The position numbers and the translations under genes were made by a program. Under the pieces are notes generated by a model that made no database searches, was not told the origin of the DNA, and was given only the letters and a program-made list of their open reading frames with translations. A stretch of 64,000 nt of DNA from Shewanella donghaensis (GTDB taxonomy: Bacteria; Pseudomonadota; Gammaproteobacteria; Enterobacterales; Shewanellaceae). This document shows, piece by piece, positions 44,967-53,764 of this stretch. The stretch spans positions 1,488,001-1,552,000 of the forward strand of contig NZ_CP041783.1 of the NCBI RefSeq assembly GCF_007567505.1. Reading direction: 5' to 3'. How positions within the stretch are numbered: position 1 is the stretch's first letter; each line of letters starts with the position of its first letter.

Positions 44967-47600
44967 ATGAGACAAAAATCTCAAACAAAAATGAAAGCGC
45001 TTACAAAAAGAATCCAGCTCGCATTAGCACTCACCGCTGCTGCGGCAAGTGCTATAGGTATTTCAGCAAATGTTGTAGCCTCTTCAGATAACACATCATC
45101 TCAATCACATGCCTTATCGGTGTTATCTGATAGCGAAAAACAGCGCTTACAACATCGTTTGTCTAATGTAGAAACTGAAATTGAGCGCCTATTGTCGCAA
45201 CTCACTTTAGAAGAGAAAGTCTCTCTAGTGCATGCTGGCGGTAAATTTCATATCCCAGCAATTGAGAGATTAAATATTCATGAAATGTGGATGTCTGATG
45301 GCCCCCATGGCGTCCGTTATGAAATTGACCGAAACTCATGGGCACCTGCAGGCTGGACCAATGATTACTCCACTTACTTGCCACCTTTAACCGCTGTTGC
45401 TGCCAGTTGGGATCCAAATATGGCAAGCTTACACGGTAATGTTTTAGGCGCAGAAGCCCGCCATCGCAATAAAGATTTAATCCTCGGCCCTGGGGTAAAT
45501 TTAGCTCGTTTACCTTTGTATGGTCGTAACTTTGAATACATGGGTGAAGACCCCTTTTTGGCAGCAGCACTAGTAGTACCGACAATTAAAGCTATTCAAG
45601 CCAATGATGTTGGCGCCACAGCCAAGCATTATGCCCTTAACACGCAAGAGTTAAACCGCACAGGCGTTAATGCCATACCCCATGAGCGTACCTTACGAGA
45701 AGTGTATTTACCGGCATTTGAGGCCGCAGTAAAGCAAGGTAATGTGCACGCGATTATGGGCGCTTATAATGAATTTCGAGGTACTAATGCCAATCAAAGT
45801 AAGCATCTCATTAAAACCATTTTAAAAGGTGAATGGGGCTACGAAGGCGTGCTTCTCACCGATTGGAATGTTGATATCAATACCTATGACGCCGCCATGA
45901 ATGGCCTTGATATCGAAATGGGTACTGACATAGCCAGTTACGATGAATACTTTCTTGCAAAACCGCTATTAGAGATGATCAAAGCAGGTAAAGTGCCTGA
46001 GTCTGAATTAGACGATAAAGTTCGCCGTATTCTAAGAGTGCAGCTCAGTATCGGTATGATGGATAAGCAACGTTTATCTGGAGAGCGCAATACGCAAGCA
46101 CATCGTGATGATGCAAGAACTATCGCTACCAACGGTGTTGTACTGTTAAAGAATGATAATCGCGTATTGCCACTGGATAGCAGCAAAGTAACAAACATTC
46201 TGGTTTTAGGGCCTAATGCAGATAAGCGTCATGGTTTTGGTGGCGGTTCATCTGAAGTAAAAGCGTTATATGAAATAAGTCCACTTGATGGTCTTAAGGC
46301 TAAGCTTGAGCAAGTAAATGGCAAGGTAAAGATTGAACATATGCGCCCTGCCAGTAGTCAATTTATGCCCATTCCCAATGACTACCTCACCACACGACAT
46401 TGGACTGGTACGCCGTCATGGCAGATTAATTACTTTGCTGATGCAAAGATGGAGCAATTCAGCAGTGAATCATGGATTGCAGACCCACAGTTTGATACCA
46501 AGGGCAAAGCGCAAATCATCGAAATTAAAGCTAACATTAAGCCTATGGAAACGGGTAACCATACCTTAAAGATTAAAGGTAGCGGCAAAGTATCGTTAAC
46601 CATAAATGATAACCGTTTAGTTAGCAGTACTCAGGTAACTGATGCAAAAGTGCTAAGCCAAGATATCAAGCTAACCGCAGGTGAAACCTATGCCTTTAGC
46701 TTAACTTACCAGGGTGATGAAACGGTTACCTTAGGCTGGGAAACGCCCAACAGTTTGTATAACACAGAAAAAGAATATCTAGCAGCAGCGAAGAATGCTG
46801 ATGCAGTACTATATTTTGGTGGTTTAAGCCATGCTGACGATCGTGAATCTATTGACCGTCCTGATATGAAGCTGCCAGGTCAACAAGATGAAATCATCGC
46901 TAAGCTATTAACAGCGAACCCAAATACCGTGGTATTTATGATTGGTGGCTCAGCGGTAGAAATGCCATGGGCAGATGATGCCAATGCTGTGTTATGGGGC
47001 TGGTATGGCGGTATGGAAGCGGGACATGCTTACGCTGACATCCTATTTGGCGATGAAAACCCAAGTGGAAAGATGCCGATAACATTACCGAAAAAACTCG
47101 CTGATACCGCGCCAATTGCCCTCAATGATTATAACGAAAAGGAATCACGTTATAGCGAAGGTGTATTCATTGGCTATCGTTGGTTCGAACAACAAAATAT
47201 CACGCCACAATTTCCTTTTGGCCACGGTCTATCCTATAGCGACTTCACCTACTCAGACATTCAATTTTCAACTGATAATATTAAAGCTGATGACACTATT
47301 ACTGTTACAGCAACAATAACCAATAGCAGTAAAACCGATGGCGCTGAAGTGACTCAGTTATATTTGCATGATATTGATGCCAGTGTCCCTCGCCCAGCCA
47401 AAGAGTTAAAAGGTTTTGATAAAGTGTGGTTAAAAGCCGGTGAAAGCAAACAAGTGAGTTTTACCTTAACCACCCGAGACCTGTCTTTTTGGGATATAAA
47501 AACCAATGATTGGTTAGCTGAAACGGGTAAGTTTGAAGTAATGATTGGTTCATCTGTCGCTGATATCAAGTTACGTAAAAAGTTTACCTACATGCAGTAG
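44967..47600 (+). CDS. Secreted GH3 beta-glucosidase with PA14 insert
   Basis: A 877-residue exported enzyme from ATG 44967, with AAGGAG at 7-base spacing; the adjacent ATG 44964 is less well placed. The signal peptide reaches about residue 39 (ANVVASS). The GH3 domain has WMSDGPHGVRYEI, AKHYALNTQELNR and nucleophile D299 in GVLLTDWNVD. A PA14-type domain (about 475-600; HTLKIKGSGKVSLTINDNRL) is inserted in the second domain. A C-terminal fibronectin-III-like domain ends it. It probably acts in the periplasm on beta-glucosides. A LacI-type operator lies inside codons 9-13. Confidence 0.93.
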   Translation: MRQKSQTKMKALTKRIQLALALTAAAASAIGISANVVASSDNTSSQSHALSVLSDSEKQRLQHRLSNVETEIERLLSQLTLEEKVSLVHAGGKFHIPAIERLNIHEMWMSDGPHGVRYEIDRNSWAPAGWTNDYSTYLPPLTAVAASWDPNMASLHGNVLGAEARHRNKDLILGPGVNLARLPLYGRNFEYMGEDPFLAAALVVPTIKAIQANDVGATAKHYALNTQELNRTGVNAIPHERTLREVYLPAFEAAVKQGNVHAIMGAYNEFRGTNANQSKHLIKTILKGEWGYEGVLLTDWNVDINTYDAAMNGLDIEMGTDIASYDEYFLAKPLLEMIKAGKVPESELDDKVRRILRVQLSIGMMDKQRLSGERNTQAHRDDARTIATNGVVLLKNDNRVLPLDSSKVTNILVLGPNADKRHGFGGGSSEVKALYEISPLDGLKAKLEQVNGKVKIEHMRPASSQFMPIPNDYLTTRHWTGTPSWQINYFADAKMEQFSSESWIADPQFDTKGKAQIIEIKANIKPMETGNHTLKIKGSGKVSLTINDNRLVSSTQVTDAKVLSQDIKLTAGETYAFSLTYQGDETVTLGWETPNSLYNTEKEYLAAAKNADAVLYFGGLSHADDRESIDRPDMKLPGQQDEIIAKLLTANPNTVVFMIGGSAVEMPWADDANAVLWGWYGGMEAGHAYADILFGDENPSGKMPITLPKKLADTAPIALNDYNEKESRYSEGVFIGYRWFEQQNITPQFPFGHGLSYSDFTYSDIQFSTDNIKADDTITVTATITNSSKTDGAEVTQLYLHDIDASVPRPAKELKGFDKVWLKAGESKQVSFTLTTRDLSFWDIKTNDWLAETGKFEVMIGSSVADIKLRKKFTYMQ
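44992..45005. promoter_or_regulatory. LacI-family operator inside GH3 coding region
   Basis: TGAAAGCGCTTACA is the exact reverse complement of the operator at 30655. It begins 25 bases after the chosen start codon, where a bound repressor could act as a roadblock. Confidence 0.65.
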
Positions 47601-47947
47601 AAAGCTGATTTAAATAACGAGAACCGATAGGTAAAAAGGTGAGCAAATAGTTCACCTTTTTTTGTTCCACGCCTTCTATACAGAACCTTATATTCTTTGC
47701 TCATATGATGTTTTTATATGCAGCACCCTATAAAAACTGACATATCCCTTTTCTAGCGGTTCATCAGTGGCCATTACAAAAACGCTCCTAATACGATGAG
47801 CACACTTTAATAACCCAATCAACTTTAGTGCAAATATATAATACTTTTAATCGATATCAAGGTATCTACTCGCTTCAATACTTCATAAAATCACTATTAT
47901 TAACATTAATAAAACAATGCGAAATAGTAAATGGCAAGGAGTGATAA
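47601..47947. other. Intergenic region GH3 to P450
   Basis: It holds the GH3 terminator (47633-47667) and about 280 AT-rich bases with an AAGGAG before the P450 GTG start. No operator of the AAGCGCT type was seen. Confidence 0.5.
47633..47667 (+). terminator. Terminator after GH3 gene
   Basis: The arms AAAAAGGTGA and TCACCTTTTT with a 9-base loop, followed by more T's. It separates the sugar locus from the P450 trio. Confidence 0.85.
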
Positions 47948-49105
47948 GTGAGTAAAAGTGAACTACCAGATGCTTTTGAGCAAGCTCGTGTTAATAGCGG
48001 AATTGGCCATATTGAAGATCAAAACGATCCTGTCACTATGGTATTAGGCCTTAAAGAAGTCAGAAAGTGCGCCCACAATTGGAAAGCATTTCAGTCGGGT
48101 GCCAAGCCTGGTCGTATCGTTGTTCCTTCTGAGGTCAACATCAGAACAACCCGTCAGATCCCTTTTGAAGTAGATCCTCCCGAACATAAAAGTTTTCGAG
48201 ACTTACTCGATCCCTGGTTCAAAAGACCATTAGATCCGCAATACCAACAGCAGTTAACTGACATTATTGAATCGGTTGTTGAACAAGCTATCCAATCAGA
48301 TTCTGTTGAAGTCGTTGAGCAGTTCTCACTAACATTACAGTCGCAGGCATTAACCTTATTACTCAATACCCCATTGAAGGAATCTGAAACCTGGATTAAT
48401 TGGGGAACACATGTCTTTAGAAGTAATGACTCGGAACTGGATGCTGATAAAGCCGCCATTTTATATGACTATATTGATAAGCAAATTGATCTTAAAAAAG
48501 CTAACTTATCGAATGACTTATATTCAGAATTATTACGCGCTGAAGTCGATGGTAACAAGCTCACTAAAGAGCAGATAAAAGGTGTCATGATCCTCACCTT
48601 TGCTGGAGGAAGAGATACGATTATTAACGCGGTCACCAATACCGTCGCTTACTTTGCAGAGCATCCAGAGTCACTTGAGCGTCTAAAGCAAGAACCTGAA
48701 ATAACCACTAAAGCCGTTGAAGAGTTGATTCGCTATTTCTCACCTCTTACCCATATGGGGCGCGTCGCCACTACTGACACTCAAGTTTGTGAACACGCCG
48801 TCAAGGCTGACACTCGAATTTCACTCTGCTGGGCATCTGCAAATCGCGACGCCAACGTGTTCGAAAACCCCAACCAAATCATTTTAGACCGCAAAATTAA
48901 CCCACATGTCGGTTTTGGCTTTGGGGCTCACAACTGCTTAGGCGCTACTCACGCGAGACAAATTTTAAAAATTTTAGTATCTAGCCTCGCGACAAAAGTT
49001 GAATCAATTGAAATCCTATCAAAGCAAGATAACGTTGAGCACTGGGGCGAATTTAAGCGCAAAGTAGGCTTTAACCAGCTACGAGTAAAGTTTACCCCTA
49101 GGTAA
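47948..49105 (+). CDS. Cytochrome P450 monooxygenase
   Basis: A 385-residue soluble class I bacterial P450. The I-helix oxygen motif is FAGGRDTI (219-224 core), the ExxR is E259-L-I-R262, and the heme thiolate is C330 in FGFGAHNCLG. Translation starts at GTG 47948 with AAGGAG upstream. It forms a run with ferredoxin and ferredoxin reductase genes, giving a complete NADH-driven hydroxylation system. In marine polysaccharide loci such trios (CYP236A) oxidatively demethylate 6-O-methyl-galactose; placement here beside a beta-glucan locus makes a sugar-ether or aglycone substrate possible but unproven. Other hydroxylations are equally possible. Confidence 0.93.
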   Translation: MSKSELPDAFEQARVNSGIGHIEDQNDPVTMVLGLKEVRKCAHNWKAFQSGAKPGRIVVPSEVNIRTTRQIPFEVDPPEHKSFRDLLDPWFKRPLDPQYQQQLTDIIESVVEQAIQSDSVEVVEQFSLTLQSQALTLLLNTPLKESETWINWGTHVFRSNDSELDADKAAILYDYIDKQIDLKKANLSNDLYSELLRAEVDGNKLTKEQIKGVMILTFAGGRDTIINAVTNTVAYFAEHPESLERLKQEPEITTKAVEELIRYFSPLTHMGRVATTDTQVCEHAVKADTRISLCWASANRDANVFENPNQIILDRKINPHVGFGFGAHNCLGATHARQILKILVSSLATKVESIEILSKQDNVEHWGEFKRKVGFNQLRVKFTPR

Positions 49106-49157
49106 CCCAATCGATTTATCTACATCGCACCGAAACAATGACTTTAAAAGAGAAAAC

Positions 49158-49490
49158 ATGATGCAAATTACCTTTATTACTCAAGAAAATACCCCTATCA
49201 CAGTTGAAGCTGACTTTAGTTCTGGAGCGCAAGCCTCGCGTTCAGTAATGGAGCTGGCGGTTGAAAATAATATTGATGGTATTGATGGAGATTGTGGCGG
49301 GGTATGTTCCTGCGCCACTTGTCATGTTTATGTCGCCAAAGAGCACATAGATAAAACAGGTACTGCCAGTGAAATTGAGACCGACATGTTAGAGCTTGAT
49401 GATAATGCCAACGAGTTGAGTCGCCTTTGCTGCCAAATAGCACTATCTGAGACATTAGATGGTTTAGTGCTGACTGTTGCACCGTCTTAG
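49158..49490 (+). CDS. [2Fe-2S] ferredoxin, adrenodoxin type
   Basis: A 110-residue electron carrier. The cluster ligands are C46, C52 and C55 in DGDCGGVCSCATCHVYV, plus C91 or C92 in SRLCCQIAL. This CX5CX2C-X35-C arrangement is that of P450-serving ferredoxins (putidaredoxin, adrenodoxin). An extra cysteine at 50 is present. It lies 52 bases after the P450 gene and should pass electrons from the reductase at 49638 to the P450. Confidence 0.95.
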   Translation: MMQITFITQENTPITVEADFSSGAQASRSVMELAVENNIDGIDGDCGGVCSCATCHVYVAKEHIDKTGTASEIETDMLELDDNANELSRLCCQIALSETLDGLVLTVAPS

Positions 49491-49637
49491 CCTATCGCGC
49501 GAATACACGCACCATTAGCACTGCCAAGATCAGTGCTAGATGTTTAGTGCTAAAAGATGAGTCTTAGAAGATAAGTGTTTAGATAATAAATTGTTAGATA
49601 ATGAATAGAAACTCGTTAAGTATTGTAAGGGTAAGAT

Positions 49638-50966
49638 ATGACAGTTACACCAGCAGAAAACCAGCCTAGCAAACATAATGACAATTCAACACTAAGGTGC
49701 TTAGTGATTGGTGCCAGCCATGCTGGGGTTAACCTTGCTTTTACGTTAAGAAAACAAGGCTGGCTTGGTGATATCTGTCTTTTTGATACCGACCCCTCCC
49801 TTCCTTATCACAGACCACCATTATCAAAAGGGGCTCTACTAAATGATGATCAACAAGCCCCTTTAAAATCAGCTGAAAGTTATGCAAAGGCAAATATCTC
49901 GCTAAAGCTGGGGATCAGTATTGTTCAGATAAATAGAGACGATAAGTCCATTATTGATAATCTTGGTAACACTCACCATTATAACAAATTGATACTAGCA
50001 ACTGGGGCTCGCGCGTTTTTACCACCAATAGCTGGAATTGAAAGTTCCCAACAATTATTTACCCTTCGCACAGCCAAAGATGTCGAGCAAATAAAAGTGG
50101 CCTTATCAAACAGCCCAACAAAAAGAGTGGTGATTATTGGCGGCGGTTACATCGGTTTAGAAACCGCTGCATCATTGAAAAAACTTGGAGCTAGTGTCAC
50201 CGTTTTAGAGCGAGAACCTAGGCTATTAGCTCGCGTTACCGCACCAATCATGTCGGATTTTTTTGCTCAATTGCATCAACAACACGATGTCGGAATATTC
50301 CTCAATAAGAATGTAGAAGCCATTAAGCTCAATAAACAACAAAACAGCTCTTCTCAATTCGTCACCTGCACTGATGGTACCCAATATCGCGCCGATGTGA
50401 TTATTGTTGGGGTTGGCATCACAGTTAATACTGAACTGGCCGCTGAATCTGGATTAAAAACAGATAATCAAGCACTCAATTTAAAAGGTATCGTCGTCAA
50501 TAAAAATCTGCAAACTAGCGACAATAACATCTATGCCATAGGCGATTGCACTTTGCACCACAATCCATATTATGATCGAGTAATAAGATTAGAATCGGTT
50601 CAAAATGCGGTAGACCAAGCTAAAATAGCCGCGACAGCATTATGTGAAGTGTTAGACATTAATAACCCCAAAACGACAGGTTATGATGCTCTCCCCTGGT
50701 TTTGGTCAGATCAATATAACGTTAAGTTGCAGATGGTAGGGTTAGCCCAAGGTTATGATGAAGTACTAAAACGTATCGAACTAGACGATGAAAACAAGTT
50801 TTCAGTTTGGTACTTTAAAGGCAATAAACTATTAGCGGTTGATGCCATAAATCACGCCAAAGCCTATGTCATAGGTACAAAGTTGTTAAAAAGTAATGCA
50901 ATTATAAATAAGCAGAAATTACTGAATAGCCAGCTTGAGTGTACACAGCAAAGCTTCGTCGATTAA
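49638..50966 (+). CDS. NAD(P)H:ferredoxin reductase (FAD)
   Basis: A 442-residue pyridine-nucleotide-disulphide-fold reductase of the putidaredoxin reductase type. The FAD site is LVIGASHAGVNLAFTLR, and YHRPPLSKGALL is a family hallmark. The NAD(P)H site is VVIIGGGYIGLETAASLKKLGASVTVLE, with Glu at the strand end favouring NADH. AIGDCTLH is the second FAD motif. No redox-active CXXC is present, as expected for this class. The C-terminal domain (about 335-415) ends in basic residues. It is third in the P450 operon, after a 147-base gap with short AT-rich repeats. Confidence 0.93.
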   Translation: MTVTPAENQPSKHNDNSTLRCLVIGASHAGVNLAFTLRKQGWLGDICLFDTDPSLPYHRPPLSKGALLNDDQQAPLKSAESYAKANISLKLGISIVQINRDDKSIIDNLGNTHHYNKLILATGARAFLPPIAGIESSQQLFTLRTAKDVEQIKVALSNSPTKRVVIIGGGYIGLETAASLKKLGASVTVLEREPRLLARVTAPIMSDFFAQLHQQHDVGIFLNKNVEAIKLNKQQNSSSQFVTCTDGTQYRADVIIVGVGITVNTELAAESGLKTDNQALNLKGIVVNKNLQTSDNNIYAIGDCTLHHNPYYDRVIRLESVQNAVDQAKIAATALCEVLDINNPKTTGYDALPWFWSDQYNVKLQMVGLAQGYDEVLKRIELDDENKFSVWYFKGNKLLAVDAINHAKAYVIGTKLLKSNAIINKQKLLNSQLECTQQSFVD

Positions 50967-51023
50967 TTTTTATTTTCATATTCAGTTCGTTATACGGCGG
51001 CTTTTACTGGTAGCGCAACTAAA

Positions 51024-51596
51024 CTACTTTTCTTGCCTGTTCAATTGCAGCATAAGCAAAGACATGATGCTTTTTGCTTGCTCTGTTTCACCGATAGAGT
51101 TAAGGATTTCGATCGCGCATTCCGCGGTGCATAAACCTCCTTCAACTTGATTGCGCCTTAGCTGGTATAAAGACTCAGCTTTTGGCGCTAAGCTCACCTT
51201 TTCAAGCTGTTTGATGTAAGGACTACGATTATAGATTTTACGTGCTTCTTGCCATGTTGCGTCAATTATAACGAGTGCATCAAAGTCTATTAATGGAGTC
51301 ATTTCTTTATCAGAACTCATTCTTACAGAGCCGTTTTTTTCAGAACTAACTGTTACAGCGTTCGTTGATAACGGCGTACTATCGACTTCAGATACTGCAA
51401 TAGCGTCACTATCAACCGCATCAGGAAATACAAACCCCACTCTTTGCGTCGCTATCAACTTAAGTAACGCTTCATTTGGTAACTTCCGCTGCCAAGTGAT
51501 TACTTCTGCGAGTTCCCCCATAGATTGAGTGACCCATTGACCTGTATTAGTGGGTCTGATTAGCTCTCTTTCGTGGGTTAATAGCACTATCTTCAT
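51024..51596 (-). CDS. DTW-domain protein (tRNA-uridine aminocarboxypropyltransferase-like)
   Basis: A 190-residue protein of the DTW family, to which the tRNA acp3U-forming enzymes TapT/TuaA belong. The signature is LVIIDATWQEARKIYNRSPYI, with DATW in place of the usual DGTW. LLTHERELIRPTNTGQ near the N-terminus and LRRNQVEGGLCTAECAIEIL further on fit the family. A Ser/Val-rich insert (about residues 60-100) is not conserved. It lies convergent with the ferredoxin reductase, 57 bases apart. Confidence 0.85.
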   Translation of the reverse strand: MKIVLLTHERELIRPTNTGQWVTQSMGELAEVITWQRKLPNEALLKLIATQRVGFVFPDAVDSDAIAVSEVDSTPLSTNAVTVSSEKNGSVRMSSDKEMTPLIDFDALVIIDATWQEARKIYNRSPYIKQLEKVSLAPKAESLYQLRRNQVEGGLCTAECAIEILNSIGETEQAKSIMSLLMLQLNRQEK

Positions 51597-51764
51597 ATTG
51601 ATTTTTCACACATTTTTATAACGAATATTGATTCTGACGACAGTTTACAGCATTGAAATTTCTTCACAAAAATAAAAGCAATAGAAGTTTCTATTAAGGC
51701 ATTCACTCAATTGTTTATACTAACCTCATTATTAACGAGAAGATTAACCACCAAGAGACTTTAA

Positions 51765-52442
51765 ATGGATTTACAGCAACTACTGACATTAATGTTAAGT
51801 TTATTTATTCTCGCTATCGTGCCAGGACCTGTTGTCTTTGCCGTTATATCTCGTTCTTTTTCAAATGGATTATTAGCCGCTCTACAACTGATTATTGGGG
51901 TCACATTAGCTGACTACCTGTTTATTTGTATTGCTTTATTTGGGCTCACCGCGCTTGCAGGTATTATGGGGCCCGCTTTTATTGTGATTCAATATGCTAG
52001 CGCCGCCTATTTATCTTGGTTGGGTATTAGCTTACTCAGAACTAAAGCCCCGCAATCAAACGAGCAAGAAATTCAAACTGAGAATCAACACATACAAGAA
52101 GATGAACAAAAGCTAGCAGGCTTTTCACTCACGAGATCGATTCCTCAAAGTCTTAAAAACTGTTTGGTTGGATTAATGATTGGTTTAAGCAACCCTAAAG
52201 CCATTATCTTCTATGTTGGCTTTTTCCCCGCTTTTATTCCTGCCACAACCATCACGATACTTGATGCACTTAGTGTCATGCTAGTAGCCACCATCGCCTT
52301 TGGCAGTATTAATTTTTTATATGCTTTACTGGCAATAAAAGCGAGAACCATATTTAACTCGCCTAAAGCTACACTGTATATAAACCGTTTTTCTGGTTCC
52401 ATAATGCTCACTGCGGGTATCTTGATAGCGATAAATTTATAA
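51765..52442 (+). CDS. LysE-family exporter
   Basis: A 225-residue, six-helix inner-membrane transporter of the LysE/RhtB group. The N-terminal motif AIVPGPVVFAVISRSFSNGLLAAL and the central KNCLVGLMIGLSNPKAIIFYVGFFPAFI are typical. The hydrophilic loop (about 92-122) between the halves is Gln/Glu-rich. It exports an amino acid or related small molecule; the substrate cannot be assigned. It stands alone. Confidence 0.92.
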   Translation: MDLQQLLTLMLSLFILAIVPGPVVFAVISRSFSNGLLAALQLIIGVTLADYLFICIALFGLTALAGIMGPAFIVIQYASAAYLSWLGISLLRTKAPQSNEQEIQTENQHIQEDEQKLAGFSLTRSIPQSLKNCLVGLMIGLSNPKAIIFYVGFFPAFIPATTITILDALSVMLVATIAFGSINFLYALLAIKARTIFNSPKATLYINRFSGSIMLTAGILIAINL

Positions 52443-52703
52443 CTAATATCCAAATTAAACCCGCACCCGCTTTTACGTTTAAAAACAGATTTGTTGGCAA
52501 ATGGTTAAAAAAGTAAATCTTAAACTTAAATACACTTTATTACTTAACTCAATTGTAATCAGCTAGGTGTTAATTATCCCTTTCACAACCTGGTGAATAT
52601 CAGCTCAAAATATAACCTGTATAATTGTTTTTAAGTTGATTTTTTTAAACTCAAACATGACATTCTGGTGTTTATTTATTCTGACTTAGATCTGTTTAGG
52701 TGA

Positions 52704-52934
52704 ATGATGAAATTTGAAGTGAAAGTACATTGTAGTCATTGCTCTGAGCACTTAATGACCAATACTCAATTTTACCCAGATGGCCTACTTGATTGTTTAT
52801 GTCCAAGTTGTAATAACCGTTGTGAATTTACTCAAACAGTAAATAAAGTGACATCACTAGCTAAGTGGTACAACCCATTTTCATGGGGTAAAACTCGGGT
52901 CATGCGGCCTATTAAGTCAATGAGTTCACGCTGA
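52704..52934 (+). CDS. Small zinc-ribbon-like protein
   Basis: A 76-residue protein with two knuckles, CSHC (about 10-13) and CPSC followed by a further Cys (CNNRC), likely binding one zinc. Strand-like sequence lies between. The C-terminus is basic (KTRVMRPIKSMSSR). The start may be the first or second of two adjacent ATGs; TTTAGG lies upstream. No function assigned. Confidence 0.6.
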   Translation: MMKFEVKVHCSHCSEHLMTNTQFYPDGLLDCLCPSCNNRCEFTQTVNKVTSLAKWYNPFSWGKTRVMRPIKSMSSR

Positions 52935-53050
52935 CAACATGACTTAAGTAAACGTCATTAAGTAAAATCAAGTTACATTTCATTAAGCTTTGATTCAGTA
53001 ATCAACTGATAAAGTACAATCCATATTGAGTTAGCCCAAAAGGTTCTTTG

Positions 53051-53587
53051 ATGCAAATACCGTCTTCTACTAGCAGTTATCAAGCACATCCTACAAACAG
53101 TTATAGTAAAAGTGATAGTACAAGTATTAATGCAACGGCTAACACTGCAGCCGTAAGTGCTACTCAGGCAAAAGCATATTCAACTGAATCAAAAAATGAC
53201 TATGCCAATAAGCACACCGATTCAGTATCATTGAGCACTGAAGCAAAAGCACTTTCTGCAGCGAGTCAGCAAGCTCCTATTAATTCTGACACCTCGAAAA
53301 AAGCGGTGACTTTACCCGCTGAACCAACCAGCCCCTCATTACCCCATGATGGTGAGAAAGTGGAAAACTATATTCATTACAAAAAAGCCCAAGTTCAATA
53401 TCAGTTTTATGCAGACCTTGCTGGCGCAGCGACAGGTAATGGCTCGATGAGTGCAACTTCTGCCTATATCGTTAAAAATAATGATGAAGCAAGAGCTGCA
53501 ACCGTGAATGCGGCGAGTATGAATCAACAACAAGCAGTATTAAATAGTTATGTTGAAACAACACAAAGTATTAATGCCAGTGCTTAA
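53051..53587 (+). CDS. Hypothetical Ser/Thr/Ala-rich protein
   Basis: A 178-residue protein starting at ATG 53051; the adjacent upstream TTG is less likely and AAGG lies nearby. The first about 95 residues are low-complexity, rich in Ser, Thr, Ala and Asn. The second part has helical sequence VENYIHYKKAQVQYQFYADLAGAAT and AYIVKNNDEARAA. No signal peptide or membrane segment. DSVSLSTEAKAL resembles segments in flagellum-linked regulators but too weakly to use. It is followed by a strong terminator. Confidence 0.6.
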   Translation: MQIPSSTSSYQAHPTNSYSKSDSTSINATANTAAVSATQAKAYSTESKNDYANKHTDSVSLSTEAKALSAASQQAPINSDTSKKAVTLPAEPTSPSLPHDGEKVENYIHYKKAQVQYQFYADLAGAATGNGSMSATSAYIVKNNDEARAATVNAASMNQQQAVLNSYVETTQSINASA

Positions 53588-53687
53588 CTAATAAGCCTTA
53601 TAACTTTAGTACTACAAGTGTATAAATAGTTATATTTCATAGGTAACAACTCATAGAAAATTTGCTCTATCTATATCTGAATTATTC

Positions 53688-53728
53688 AATAGGCTGTTAT
53701 CATTAACGATAACAGCCTATTTTTTTTA
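53688..53728 (+). terminator. Strong terminator before wzi-like gene
   Basis: Perfect 14-base arms AATAGGCTGTTATC and GATAACAGCCTATT, six-base loop, then a run of T's. Confidence 0.93.
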
Positions 53729-53764
53729 TGATTTGGTGAATAAATTCACCTTAATGAGCATTCA

